In this document: piece after piece, positions 36,060 to 49,600 of the stretch
Numbering within the stretch: the first letter of the stretch is position 1
How the letters are laid out: each line of letters starts with the position of its first letter
Assembly: GCF_023650515.1 (NCBI RefSeq)
Contig: NZ_CP096016.1
Coordinates: 800,513 to 864,512, forward strand
Direction of reading: 5' to 3'
Source: Alkalimarinus coralli
GTDB lineage: Bacteria > Pseudomonadota > Gammaproteobacteria > Pseudomonadales > Oleiphilaceae
DNA: 64,000 nucleotides
Notes under the pieces: model-generated
What the model was told of the DNA's origin: nothing
Databases searched by the model: none
What the model saw: the letters and a program-made list of their open reading frames with translations, nothing else
Position numbers and translations under genes: made by a program

Positions 36060-37094
36060 ATGAGCCAATTTATTCAACTGCATATACTAACCTCTTACGC
36101 TCCATCCAATTTAAATCGTGACGATTTAGGGCGTCCTAAAACAGCAAAAATGGGTGGCTTTGATCGCCTTCGTGTCAGTTCACAAAGTTTAAAACGTAAC
36201 TGGCGTGTATCTGAACTGTTTGAACAAGCCATGTCAGGCCATATTGGTATTCGAACCAAGCGTTTCGGGGTATCAGTATTTGACGCACTCATTAAAGCTG
36301 GCGTTAAAGAAAAATCAGCAAAAGAGTGGGCGACCTCCATTGCCGGTGTTTTCGGGAAAAGCAAAAAAGATGCGCTAGAAATTGAGCAGCTGGCTCATAT
36401 TAGCCCAGCCGAACAAGATGCTGCAATGACACTGGCAGCCGTGCTGGCTGCCGAAGATCGTGCGCCAACGCAAGAAGAGCTAAACCTATTAAAAGCAGAT
36501 CAAACGGCAGTAGATATTGCTTTGTTCGGTCGCATGCTGGCTTCTAGCCCTGCGTTTAATGTCGAGGCATCCTGCCAAGTTGCGCATGCTCTGAGTGTGC
36601 ATAGCGTTGTTGTTGAAGACGACTACTTTACCGCAGTAGATGACCTTAACGACGGAAAAGAAGATGCAGGCTCTGCTCATATAGGTGAGTCTGGATTTGC
36701 AGCCGCATTGTTTTATAGCAATATCTGTATAAATAAAACTCAACTTGTTGAAAATCTGGATGGCGATGAAAACTTAGCCAATAAAGCCATACAAGCATTA
36801 ACTGAAGCCGCAGTGAAAGTAGCGCCTAAAGGCAAGCAAAATAGCTTTGCGTCACGTGCTTACGCCAGTTATGTCCTGGCCGAAAAAGGTGAACAGCAAC
36901 CACGCTCATTATCAGTTGCTTTCTTAAAACCTGTAAACGACGAAGACCATGCAAATGCAGCAATAAATGCATTAACCACCCAAGTTGATAATTTCGACAA
37001 AGTGTACGGTGCATGTGCTGACTCACGTTATGCCATAAATGCGATTGCCGGCGAAGGCACTTTTACTGAGCTATTAGAATTTGTTGCCCAATAG
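36060..37094 (+). CDS. cas7e: Cas7e (Cse4/CasC), Cascade backbone
   Basis: 344 residues; six copies form the crRNA-binding backbone of Cascade. The N-terminus FIQLHILTSYAPSNLNRDD and FDRLRVSSQSLKRNWR are near-invariant in this family. AAGGAATTTACC precedes its ATG. Confidence 0.97.
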   Translation: MSQFIQLHILTSYAPSNLNRDDLGRPKTAKMGGFDRLRVSSQSLKRNWRVSELFEQAMSGHIGIRTKRFGVSVFDALIKAGVKEKSAKEWATSIAGVFGKSKKDALEIEQLAHISPAEQDAAMTLAAVLAAEDRAPTQEELNLLKADQTAVDIALFGRMLASSPAFNVEASCQVAHALSVHSVVVEDDYFTAVDDLNDGKEDAGSAHIGESGFAAALFYSNICINKTQLVENLDGDENLANKAIQALTEAAVKVAPKGKQNSFASRAYASYVLAEKGEQQPRSLSVAFLKPVNDEDHANAAINALTTQVDNFDKVYGACADSRYAINAIAGEGTFTELLEFVAQ

Positions 37095-37125
37095 CTTTCT
37101 AATTTGACTAACTTAGGCGGATAAC

Positions 37126-37872
37126 ATGAAAGAATATTTGGTCTTTCGTTTATATGGCCCTATGGCCAGTTGGGGGCAAGCAGCAGTGGGGGGGGATCGC
37201 CCCACAGATATGCAACCTACGCGCTCAGCGATAATTGGCTTGTTAGGCGCGGCGCTTGGCATTAAACGAGATGATGAGTCGGCATTGCAGGCTTTGCAGC
37301 AAAGCATTTTGGTTGCAGTTAAACAATGTGTGCCGAGTTCATTAATACGCGACTATCACACCACGCAAGTGCCTTCACATAACAACAAGATTGTGCACCG
37401 CAGCCGTAAAAGTGAACTGAGCGAAGACAAACTCAACACTATTTTGTCGAGCCGCGATTATCGCTGTGATGGACTTTGGATCATTGCCGTTTCATTAACT
37501 GAGCAGGCCGAAATAAGCCTGGGACAGTTGAAAGGTGCGCTACATAAACCAGTGTTCGTGCTGAGTCTCGGCCGGAAGTCTTGCCCATTGGCATTGCCAG
37601 TGCAACCACAAATAGTCATGTACGAAAAGTTGAAAGATGCATTAGACACCGAGTTCCCGGCTATAACACGTTCACTCAATGAAGATGCTTTGTGGTTAGG
37701 TTCTAATGACCGTGTTACTTACTTTTGGGAAGGTGATAAGGCAGCGATGGAACATTCCAGTGTGGTAACAACCCATCCATGGGACGAGCCTGTACATAGA
37801 GGGCGTTGGCAATTTAAGCAGCGAGAAATGCACCAGTTATCGGCGGAGGAGGATGCACATGTTTCTATCTAA
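37126..37872 (+). CDS. cas5e: Cas5e (CasD), Cascade subunit
   Basis: 248 residues; binds the 5' handle of the crRNA and caps the Cas7 backbone. Signature segments are YLVFRLYGPMASWGQAAVGG, ptrSAIIGLLGAALGI-like sequence (RSAIIGLLGAALGI) and RDYHTTQVP. The 3' end overlaps cas6e. Confidence 0.96.
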   Translation: MKEYLVFRLYGPMASWGQAAVGGDRPTDMQPTRSAIIGLLGAALGIKRDDESALQALQQSILVAVKQCVPSSLIRDYHTTQVPSHNNKIVHRSRKSELSEDKLNTILSSRDYRCDGLWIIAVSLTEQAEISLGQLKGALHKPVFVLSLGRKSCPLALPVQPQIVMYEKLKDALDTEFPAITRSLNEDALWLGSNDRVTYFWEGDKAAMEHSSVVTTHPWDEPVHRGRWQFKQREMHQLSAEEDAHVSI

Positions 37873-38533
37873 AATATCGCTTTTGCAATCTACTCAAGCC
37901 GCTAGAGAACTTATAAAAATTGGGGCTAATGGCGCATATGCCTCACATCAGTTGTTATGGCAATTATTTACGGATGAAGAGCAGCGTAACTTTCTATTTC
38001 GTGAAGAAATGAGTCCGAATGGGTTACCTCAGTTTTTTGTACTGTCAAAGGTGCAACCTGAAAACAATCATGCTTTGTTTAATGTTCAAACCAAAGTCTT
38101 TCAACCGAAGATAGCAGAGGGGCAGCGCTTGGGATATAAGCTACGGGTGAACCCAACTATTTGCGTGAAAGGTGATAATGGTAAAAGTAAACGTCACGAC
38201 GTGTTGATGCATGCTAAATATCAGGCCAAAAAAGCAGGTGGTCAAGATTTACAAAAAGTTCAAGCGCTGATGGAACAGGCGGCGCAAGCATGGATATCTG
38301 ATGAGCAGCGATTGCAACGATGGGGAATACAGTTAGATGCAATCCCTGAAATAGAACGTTATACCCAACATCGGAGTCAAAAAAAGTCAGGAAATCAATT
38401 GCAGTTTTCTAGTGTTGATTTTCAAGGTCTTTTAACGGTTAAGGACCCGAGTATATTTATGAGTCAATACGCTAATGGGTTTGGTAGGGCTAAGGCATTG
38501 GGCTGTGGTTTAATGCTAATTCGACGCGTGTAA
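37859..38533 (+). CDS. cas6e: Cas6e (Cse3/CasE), crRNA-processing endoribonuclease
   Basis: 224 residues from the ATG at 37859, chosen because GGAGGA lies 7 nt upstream and the protein then begins MFLSKISLL as expected; an ATG two codons earlier is also in frame. It overlaps cas5e by 14 bp. It cuts the repeat RNA and stays bound to the hairpin. The likely catalytic His is H30 (YASHQLLWQLF), and the Gly-rich C-terminal loop is NGFGRAKALGCGLMLI. Confidence 0.95.
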   Translation: MFLSKISLLQSTQAARELIKIGANGAYASHQLLWQLFTDEEQRNFLFREEMSPNGLPQFFVLSKVQPENNHALFNVQTKVFQPKIAEGQRLGYKLRVNPTICVKGDNGKSKRHDVLMHAKYQAKKAGGQDLQKVQALMEQAAQAWISDEQRLQRWGIQLDAIPEIERYTQHRSQKKSGNQLQFSSVDFQGLLTVKDPSIFMSQYANGFGRAKALGCGLMLIRRV

Positions 38534-38557
38534 CTAAAATCAAATCAAGGATGAAAA

Positions 38558-39379
38558 ATGAAATCAAAACTACAAGTGTTAGATCAAGGTATTTCAACGA
38601 TCACCAAGGACGGTATCGAATATATCTGTATTACCGATATTGCACGATATAAAAAATCCGACAGGACTGACGATCTTATTAGAAATTGGCTGCGTAATCG
38701 AAACACGATTGAATTCCTTGGAATATGGGAGCAATTGAATAATCCAGATTTTAAACCCGTCGAATTCGACGGGTTTAAAAAAGAGGCAGGTCTAAATAGC
38801 TTTACACTTACACCCAAGCAGTGGATTGAATCTACAAATGCCATCGGACTAATTTCAAAACAGGGGCGTTATGGTGGCACCTACGCTCAAAAAGATATAG
38901 CCTTTGAGTTCGCAAGCTGGATCTCAGTTGAATTCAAGCTCTACCTAATCAAAGAATTCCAACGTCTCAAAGAAACAGAGTTTCAGCAGCTAGGTTGGGA
39001 TATCAGGCGAAATCTAGCCAAAGTAAACTACCATATCCATACCGATGCAATTAAAGAAAACCTTCTACCTGACAAGTTGACTCGCCAACAAATCAGTTTT
39101 GTTTATGCCAGTGAAGCCGACTTACTCAATATGGCTTTATTCGGAATAACAGCAAAACAATGGCGAGATGAAAACCCTGCGTTGAAAGGAAATATGCGTG
39201 ATCATGCAAATGTTTACCAGCTAGTGTGTCTCGCCAATATGGAATCCCTCAATGCTCATTTTATAGATCAAAAAATACCACAGTCCCAGCGATTAGAGCA
39301 GCTTAATAATCTTGCTATTCGTCAGATGAGTGTTCTGGTTCAAAATGCGACGGTAAAGCAATTAAATGTGGAAGAGTAA
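38558..39379 (+). CDS. KilA-N domain DNA-binding protein inside the cas operon
   Basis: 273 residues. The KilA-N domain covers about residues 17-137 (CITDIARYKKSDRTDDLIRN, WLRNRNTIEFLGIWE, then GRYGGTYAQKDIAFEFASWI). The C-terminal 130 residues are a helical region I do not recognise. KilA-N domains are DNA-binding modules known mainly from phages and large DNA viruses, and also in bacterial proteins near mobile elements. Here the gene is 24 bp after cas6e and 3 bp before cas1 on the same strand, with AAGGAT before its ATG, so it is clearly part of the cas transcript. It is not one of the standard type I-E genes. Its role is unknown; regulation or an effect on spacer acquisition are guesses. 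Confidence 0.85.
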   Translation: MKSKLQVLDQGISTITKDGIEYICITDIARYKKSDRTDDLIRNWLRNRNTIEFLGIWEQLNNPDFKPVEFDGFKKEAGLNSFTLTPKQWIESTNAIGLISKQGRYGGTYAQKDIAFEFASWISVEFKLYLIKEFQRLKETEFQQLGWDIRRNLAKVNYHIHTDAIKENLLPDKLTRQQISFVYASEADLLNMALFGITAKQWRDENPALKGNMRDHANVYQLVCLANMESLNAHFIDQKIPQSQRLEQLNNLAIRQMSVLVQNATVKQLNVEE

Positions 39380-39382
39380 TTT

Positions 39383-40596
<1,214 letters not shown>

Positions 40597-40676
40597 ATAA
40601 GGGAAATGTTCTTTAACAATTTGGTAGATTTTATAAAGCGATATTTCTCTTTATAAAACAAACATGTATGCTTAGA
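40597..40676 (+). promoter_or_regulatory. CRISPR leader
   Basis: A/T-rich 80 bp between cas2 and the first repeat. It contains TAACAATTTGGTA (40614-40626), which matches 11 of 13 positions of the IHF consensus, and a perfect 9-bp inverted repeat TTTATAAAG/CTTTATAAA (40630-40638 and 40649-40657) about 20 bp before repeat 1. Leaders of type I-E arrays hold the promoter and an IHF site used for spacer integration. Array orientation follows from this leader and the decayed repeat at the far end. Confidence 0.75.
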
Positions 40677-43600
40677 GTGTTCCCCGTGCCCACGGGGATG
40701 AACCGATGCGATAGAGCAAAATAATGACGATTCGTTAGTGTTCCCCGTGCCCACGGGGATGAACCGTTAAATATGGTTTCCCCATTGGCATACTCATTGT
40801 GTTCCCCGTGCCCACGGGGATGAACCGTTGATCGGGTTCGACACCGGCAACACGCGCGAGTGTTCCCCGTGCCCACGGGGATGAACCGTAATTCCGAACG
40901 AGAGTGAGGATTGCTTATCTGTGTTCCCCGTGCCCACGGGGATGAACCGGTTCAGATCATTGGTGAACTGCCACTTCCTAAGTGTTCCCCGTGCCCACGG
41001 GGATGAACCGTGGGCGCTTCCATATTTCACCCTCACCATAGTGTGTTCCCCGTGCCCACGGGGATGAACCGGCCTACAGGAATTATTGATCAGACCCACG
41101 ATAGTGTTCCCCGTGCCCACGGGGATGAACCGTCCATTACTTACCTCGCATCATTACAAAGCCTGTGTTCCCCGTGCCCACGGGGATGAACCGCATTGCA
41201 TCAGCAATGGCAGTATTTTCCGTTGAGTGTTCCCCGTGCCCACGGGGATGAACCGGTAAATCAATTCATTCTAACTATATAGCAGGTGTGTTCCCCGTGC
41301 CCACGGGGATGAACCGATATTCATAATGGACTCAAGATCAATTTCATCGTGTTCCCCGTGCCCACGGGGATGAACCGTTAGCCCGCGTGGTAAACTAACA
41401 TGAGAACGTGTGTTCCCCGTGCCCACGGGGATGAACCGCGAACGCACGACCGATACCCTTATAAAATGGGGTGTTCCCCGTGCCCACGGGGATGAACCGG
41501 GATGAAATTCCATTAGCTTTTTAATCGCCAAGTGTTCCCCGTGCCCACGGGGATGAACCGAAAATAAAAGACGTAAACGTGTCAAAAGAAAAGTGTTCCC
41601 CGTGCCCACGGGGATGAACCGGACAACCGCGAATAATCAACGGTCGGATAGTTGTGTTCCCCGTGCCCACGGGGATGAACCGCGAGTCTTTCCGCTTCAT
41701 TTTTGAAGTTGTCAGTGTTCCCCGTGCCCACGGGGATGAACCGTTGATCGGGTTCGACACCGGCAACACGCGCGAGTGTTCCCCGTGCCCACGGGGATGA
41801 ACCGTTTACATAAAAAACGAATTCGGTGTTGACGTGGTGTTCCCCGTGCCCACGGGGATGAACCGCGATGAAAGAAACGCCAACGCCCATTGGGACTGTG
41901 TTCCCCGTGCCCACGGGGATGAACCGCACTCGCAGGACTAACACCGGAAACGAAAGCCGTGTTCCCCGTGCCCACGGGGATGAACCGTTTGTTTTTGGTG
42001 GGGCAAAATTAAACGTGGAGTGTTCCCCGTGCCCACGGGGATGAACCGCACATGTTACGCGATTCATTCGCTATTATCCCGTGTTCCCCGTGCCCACGGG
42101 GATGAACCGTTTGTTTTTGGTGGGGCAAAATTAAACGTGGAGTGTTCCCCGTGCCCACGGGGATGAACCGACGCGATAGACTATAAAGTATTTGAGTCTG
42201 ATGTGTTCCCCGTGCCCACGGGGATGAACCGCGAGTCTTTCCGCTTCATTTTTGAAGTTGTCAGTGTTCCCCGTGCCCACGGGGATGAACCGCGGGTTAT
42301 CTGCGTTTATAATCGCTTCGAGCAGTGTTCCCCGTGCCCACGGGGATGAACCGGATTTATACTGGTAATGCTTTTCTCAAAATCAGTGTTCCCCGTGCCC
42401 ACGGGGATGAACCGATGTAGCCCCTGCCACACACCCAGATGCGAGCGTGTTCCCCGTGCCCACGGGGATGAACCGCGATCGATTGCACGTCATCATTCAG
42501 GTTATCAGTGTTCCCCGTGCCCACGGGGATGAACCGTGGACGCTTCCATATTTCACCCTCACCATAGTGTGTTCCCCGTGCCCACGGGGATGAACCGTTT
42601 ATTCAAATGCGGTTCGACTTTGCTTTTGACGTGTTCCCCGTGCCCACGGGGATGAACCGATTTTGAAAATGCTGGTTATTTAGTTATAGGTGTGTTCCCC
42701 GTGCCCACGGGGATGAACCGATGGCGACTCAGAAAAAGAAAAATTGATTAATGTGTTCCCCGTGCCCACGGGGATGAACCGAGCGTGAAAAACGCGCCGA
42801 AAATGGCGACCAAGTGTTCCCCGTGCCCACGGGGATGAACCGTGAGGTATTTATAGACGAGGTTTGGAAACACGGTGTTCCCCGTGCCCACGGGGATGAA
42901 CCGCAATTTCTGACTACTATGATAGACCGAAAAATGTGTTCCCCGTGCCCACGGGGATGAACCGCAATTTCTGACTACTATGATAGACCGAAAAATACGT
43001 GTTCCCCGTGCCCACGGGGATGAACCGCGCTCTCAATTTTCTTTTTTGATAGTCAGTTAGTGTTCCCCGTGCCCACGGGGATGAACCGTGCCTGCAACTA
43101 CTCAACCTCGCGTTCCAGTTGTGTTCCCCGTGCCCACGGGGATGAACCGGCGTGATGTATCAACATTACCAGAGCCAAGAGGTGTTCCCCGTGCCCACGG
43201 GGATGAACCGCATTCGGTAGGTGAAACAGCGAAAGAGTTGGTGTGTTCCCCGTGCCCACGGGGATGAACCGCAATGAACGTCCGCCCTTTTTAGTCGTCG
43301 CTAGTGTTCCCCGTGCCCACGGGGATGAACCGTTAACCAGGTTGCTTATCCCGGAAAAGAAAATGTGTTCCCCGTGCCCACGGGGATGAACCGGGTGGGC
43401 CGCGCTCATTGGCTGGGGTTCGTCGGTGTTCCCCGTGCCCACGGGGATGAACCGCGCTGAAGATATTCCGCCAACCTCTTTGTTTAGTGTTCCCCGTGCC
43501 CACGGGGATGAACCGTGCAGCAGCAACCAATTCGCTGCAAAACCATCGTGTTCCCCGTGCCCACGGGGATGAACCGAATTCAGGATTATCTAGGGCTAGC

Positions 43601-46600
43601 GCGGCAGAGTGTTCCCCGTGCCCACGGGGATGAACCGCCTGGGATGTCTAGCTTAGCCTCACTTTCAGAGTGTTCCCCGTGCCCACGGGGATGAACCGCA
43701 ACAAATCTTATTACGGGTGAAACTTTCGCTGTGTTCCCCGTGCCCACGGGGATGAACCGTTTGTTTTTGGTGGGGCAAAATTAAACGTGGAGTGTTCCCC
43801 GTGCCCACGGGGATGAACCGCTGAATGGGGGTGTTGAATTTGTGCAGAGAATGTGTTCCCCGTGCCCACGGGGATGAACCGCGGAAAAAGGTGTTGACGT
43901 CGAAACAGAATGAGTGTTCCCCGTGCCCACGGGGATGAACCGCCCCTTTTAAATTTTCGCTTATTTACTATTGGGTGTTCCCCGTGCCCACGGGGATGAA
44001 CCGCAGCTGACGTTGTAAAAACATTACTATTCCACCGTGTTCCCCGTGCCCACGGGGATGAACCGCGCTCTCAATTTTCTTTTTTGATAGTCAGTTAGTG
44101 TTCCCCGTGCCCACGGGGATGAACCGTGTCCCTTTTTTTATTGCTCGAATTCACACATGTGTTCCCCGTGCCCACGGGGATGAACCGTCCGTTTAATTTA
44201 GATAAAGACACTATAAAAAGTGTTCCCCGTGCCCACGGGGATGAACCGAAAAACCCCCCACTTCGGGTATCAATCAAAGTGTGTTCCCCGTGCCCACGGG
44301 GATGAACCGGTTTGGGAAGTTTGGAGCGGGACATTGACTAAGTGTTCCCCGTGCCCACGGGGATGAACCGCCTATTTTAGTTGCAAGATCATACCTATTA
44401 GAGTGTTCCCCGTGCCCACGGGGATGAACCGGTTAAAAATGTACATCAGTCGAGCGTTAGACGGTGTTCCCCGTGCCCACGGGGATGAACCGCCGTGTTT
44501 ATGCCCTCTGAAATATTCTTTTTCGTGTTCCCCGTGCCCACGGGGATGAACCGTAAAAGCCGTCCACAACCCGATCAACAATAAAGTGTTCCCCGTGCCC
44601 ACGGGGATGAACCGGTTTGGGAAGTTTGGAGCGGGACATTGACTGAGTGTTCCCCGTGCCCACGGGGATGAACCGATTAGCCATACCGTTCCAAATCCAA
44701 TCATAAAGTGTTCCCCGTGCCCACGGGGATGAACCGCAAAAAATAATTCAAAAAAACTCAAACCCAATGTGTTCCCCGTGCCCACGGGGATGAACCGTTT
44801 GTTTTGGTCAGGACTGGGCGGATGTATTTGTGTTCCCCGTGCCCACGGGGATGAACCGGGGCTGACAGGAGGTTGGAAACAGCCTCCTGAGTGTTCCCCG
44901 TGCCCACGGGGATGAACCGTGGATGTCTTATGCCTAACTCAATATACGTATGTGTTCCCCGTGCCCACGGGGATGAACCGGTATCGTTGAAGCCGAGGCA
45001 GCTATTAAATCAGTGTTCCCCGTGCCCACGGGGATGAACCGGTTACTCAATGGTTGCACAAGACTTTAAAATGGTGTTCCCCGTGCCCACGGGGATGAAC
45101 CGTTCACAAAACAGATGACTTCGAAATTCATAATGTGTTCCCCGTGCCCACGGGGATGAACCGGCGCTAGGACTTCTACACAAAACGATTAGAAAGTGTT
45201 CCCCGTGCCCACGGGGATGAACCGCTCATTCGCTTCTTGCACGGTTTTCTCTACTTGTGTTCCCCGTGCCCACGGGGATGAACCGACGAACAACACAGCA
45301 GCAGATACCAAATTCTTGTGTTCCCCGTGCCCACGGGGATGAACCGTTTGTGACACAGCACGGCCACAGAGGGATTGAGTGTTCCCCGTGCCCACGGGGA
45401 TGAACCGGCTATTAACACGTTCAAAGCGGGTGATATTAGGTGTTCCCCGTGCCCACGGGGATGAACCGCTGGGAGACCAAGACCTAAGAGGATTCGATTG
45501 GTGTTCCCCGTGCCCACGGGGATGAACCGATATTCGCGGGGTGTTAGAAGGCGCCTTCTGGAGTGTTCCCCGTGCCCACGGGGATGAACCGCGGAAAAAT
45601 CGTTCAAATATCCACAGTCGCGAGTGTTCCCCGTGCCCACGGGGATGAACCGCTCTATACAGTCGTTAACACGTAATGATGCGAGTGTTCCCCGTGCCCA
45701 CGGGGATGAACCGAGTTCAGGATTATCTAGGGCTAGCGCTGCTGAGTGTTCCCCGTGCCCACGGGGATGAACCGAGCTATTAGACGCTAAGCATAAAAGC
45801 GAAATAGTGTTCCCCGTGCCCACGGGGATGAACCGCACAACGGCCAGAGAAATTTGTTTTAGTTAATGTGTTCCCCGTGCCCACGGGGATGAACCGCACT
45901 TAACCTGTACTATCAATAGGTTAAATATGTGTTCCCCGTGCCCACGGGGATGAACCGCCAGCTGTTTTTAACTGGCGCTTTCTACCCATGTGTTCCCCGT
46001 GCCCACGGGGATGAACCGTGCTGTCGTGTTGGCTGATCGTGTATTTGAACGTGTTCCCCGTGCCCACGGGGATGAACCGCCATAACCAGTGCGCTGATAA
46101 CGCCAACCTAGGTGTTCCCCGTGCCCACGGGGATGAACCGGCTCTATGCCTTCGCTGTTTAGCTTCTGTCGAGTGTTCCCCGTGCCCACGGGGATGAACC
46201 GTTAATCAGGACAAGGCTTCGCCTTGAAAAGCCGTGTTCCCCGTGCCCACGGGGATGAACCGACGATACTGAGTCAGCCACTAACACTAACAAAGTGTTC
46301 CCCGTGCCCACGGGGATGAACCGCTAGCAATGAGAAATCGGTTTACATTTGCCGAGTGTTCCCCGTGCCCACGGGGATGAACCGAACTCTGATCTAGGGC
46401 ATGCTGACACCCCGCTGTGTTCCCCGTGCCCACGGGGATGAACCAGGAAGTTGTGCGGCCAGAGAACGCTAAGGACGTGTGTTCCCCGTGCCCACGGGGA
46501 TGAACCGCCTAGATGGGCCAACGCCAATGTTCACATCCAGTGTTCCCCGTGCCCACGGGGATGAACCGATAACCCCCCACCTATGGGTACGGATGTGATG

Positions 46601-49600
46601 GTGTTCCCCGTGCCCACGGGGATGAACCGTGCTGGCGGCATGGCCGAAAAGATACGAACCGGTGTTCCCCGTGCCCACGGGGATGAACCGTCAATATATA
46701 TTCAATCTCTTCTGACACTTGGGTGTTCCCCGTGCCCACGGGGATGAACCAGCTACTGTATCACCCACCCATCCTAAATAGCTGTGTTCCCCGTGCCCAC
46801 GGGGATGAACCGAGCCAGGTAACCCAGTAGCAAGATGAATCATAGTGTTCCCCGTGCCCACGGGGATGAACCGAGCGCGCAGAGCTCCGCAAACAGCAAG
46901 AGGCTGTGTTCCCCGTGCCCACGGGGATGAACCGATACATACTGGTTTATCAAAGTCGGTGATAATGTGTTCCCCGTGCCCACGGGGATGAACCGCTCTA
47001 CCCCTTGAAAGATTCGTCTGCCCTGGTGTGTTCCCCGTGCCCACGGGGATGAACCGTGAGACTCCATCAATAGTCGCTCTAGATGAATGTGTTCCCCGTG
47101 CCCACGGGGATGAACCGAACTAAAACTTAATCGGCTCAGGCAGCGAGGGGTGTTCCCCGTGCCCACGGGGATGAACCGAACTAAAACTTAATCGGCTCAG
47201 GCAGCGAGGGGTGTTCCCCGTGCCCACGGGGATGAACCGGCCGTCTTACCGTTGACAAGCAAATCATTTGAGTGTTCCCCGTGCCCACGGGGATGAACCG
47301 GCTTGGCCGGTATTATGGAGCAGGTTAGAGATGTGTTCCCCGTGCCCACGGGGATGAACCGAATATCAGCTTAAACTTTTAGAAATTGCGAGTGTGTTCC
47401 CCGTGCCCACGGGGATGAACCGCAAGCTGTTTTAATGCCCTTAGTCTGAGCGTCGTGTTCCCCGTGCCCACGGGGATGAACCGCTTGCCGCGCCAAACTG
47501 ACAACCTATAGCTAAGTGTTCCCCGTGCCCACGGGGATGAACCGTTACAACCCTGATCTTGATAGCATTGCTCAGAGTGTTCCCCGTGCCCACGGGGATG
47601 AACCGCACGTTTGCGAGCCACATAAAGACGAATGTAAGTGTTCCCCGTGCCCACGGGGATGAACCGCTCTATTCTATTCTTTTCAGCATCTTGCTTTAGT
47701 GTTCCCCGTGCCCACGGGGATGAACCGATTGTTAAATAACAACAGGTGAGCTGTATTGAGTGTTCCCCGTGCCCACGGGGATGAACCGGCTTGACAATGC
47801 TCACTGAGTCTCAGTCGGTAGTGTTCCCCGTGCCCACGGGGATGAACCCGCATGGGAATCAATAACACTGCGCGCCTTATCGTGTTCCCCGTGCCCACGG
47901 GGATGAACCGAGATTAGGACAGCCTTGCAGGACAGAAATCTGGTGTTCCCCGTGCCCACGGGGATGAACCGCCTTTCGAGACAATATAACGATGCCATAA
48001 AGAGTGTTCCCCGTGCCCACGGGGATGAACCGTATGTGGTATACGGACATATTTAGAATAATATGTGTTCCCCGTGCCCACGGGGATGAACCGCGTTTTT
48101 GATATTCGAGTTAAAAGGTCGTTTGGTGTTCCCCGTGCCCACGGGGATGAACCGATATTCTGTAAAAACTGCTTCAACATCCTTGAGTGTTCCCCGTGCC
48201 CACGGGGATGAACCGTCTATTAAATCGTGATGGGTTACCATCCATTGGTGTTCCCCGTGCCCACGGGGATGAACCGGCGTTAGCGGCCAATGAAGAAGGC
48301 GACCAGGAGTGTTCCCCGTGCCCACGGGGATGAACCGTATGCGGTAAAGTTTGCGGATTTGTCGCTTGAGTGTTCCCCGTGCCCACGGGGATGAACCGCA
48401 AAGCGTCGAAAGAGCAGCTATTATTTAAGGGTGTTCCCCGTGCCCACGGGGATGAACCGCTGACAATTGCCCAAGATCACGATCTAAACGAGTGTTCCCC
48501 GTGCCCACGGGGATGAACCGCATTTAGCAAGCAACACAAGCACGTAATTGAAGTGTTCCCCGTGCCCACGGGGATGAACCGCGTTCAAGAGAAATGGGTT
48601 ATTTCATTAAGGAGTGTTCCCCGTGCCCACGGGGATGAACCGTGCGCCTTTTGCTGTTCAACATAGTCCTCAAAGTGTTCCCCGTGCCCACGGGGATGAA
48701 CCGTACAAATCTTAGCTGCATTATTCCGTAATGCCGTGTTCCCCGTGCCCACGGGGATGAACCGCAGATGGTTCTTAAAAGCCCTCATTTGAAGAGGTGT
48801 TCCCCGTGCCCACGGGGATGAACCGCGAACGATGTTCTTAATGCAGACAGAAAAACCGTGTTCCCCGTGCCCACGGGGATGAACCGGTGGTTTTTAGTCA
48901 ACTCAAAAGCTTTATCGTGTGTTCCCCGTGCCCACGGGGATGAACCGTTTTTTCCAAAGCTTTTTTAATGGGGGGCGACGTGTTCCCCGTGCCCACGGGG
49001 ATGAACCGTAGTGTTTGATGCAATCACCGGAAGTTGCATAGTGTTCCCCGTGCCCACGGGGATGAACCGATAAGTATTTAAACAGCGGTAAGCCCCTAGA
49101 TGTGTTCCCCGTGCCCACGGGGATGAACCGCAGAGCTTAACGCCTTAGTTGGCAATTCCGATGTGTTCCCCGTGCCCACGGGGATGAACCGGTTAAGGCG
49201 AAGAGTGCTGTTAGTGAAAAGCTGTGTTCCCCGTGCCCACGGGGATGAACCGCGTACTACTCAAAGCGGCAAGATCGTTCAAATGTGTTCCCCGTGCCCA
49301 CGGGGATGAACCGTTTGTTAAGCCTGGTGGCCGCTTGGTGGCAATGTGTTCCCCGTGCCCACGGGGATGAACCGTCGAGAGCGCTGGTTCACGCATTCAT
49401 CTGGATGTGTTCCCCGTGCCCACGGGGATGAACCGTGGGCAATGGAAAACGGCGCTACTGAAAATGAGTGTTCCCCGTGCCCACGGGGATGAACCGTGCA
49501 CCTGATCGGTAATCAGCTCTGAAGATAGGTGTTCCCCGTGCCCACGGGGATGAACCGAGTGATAACATATTAGAATTAATTGCAAACCTGTGTTCCCCGT

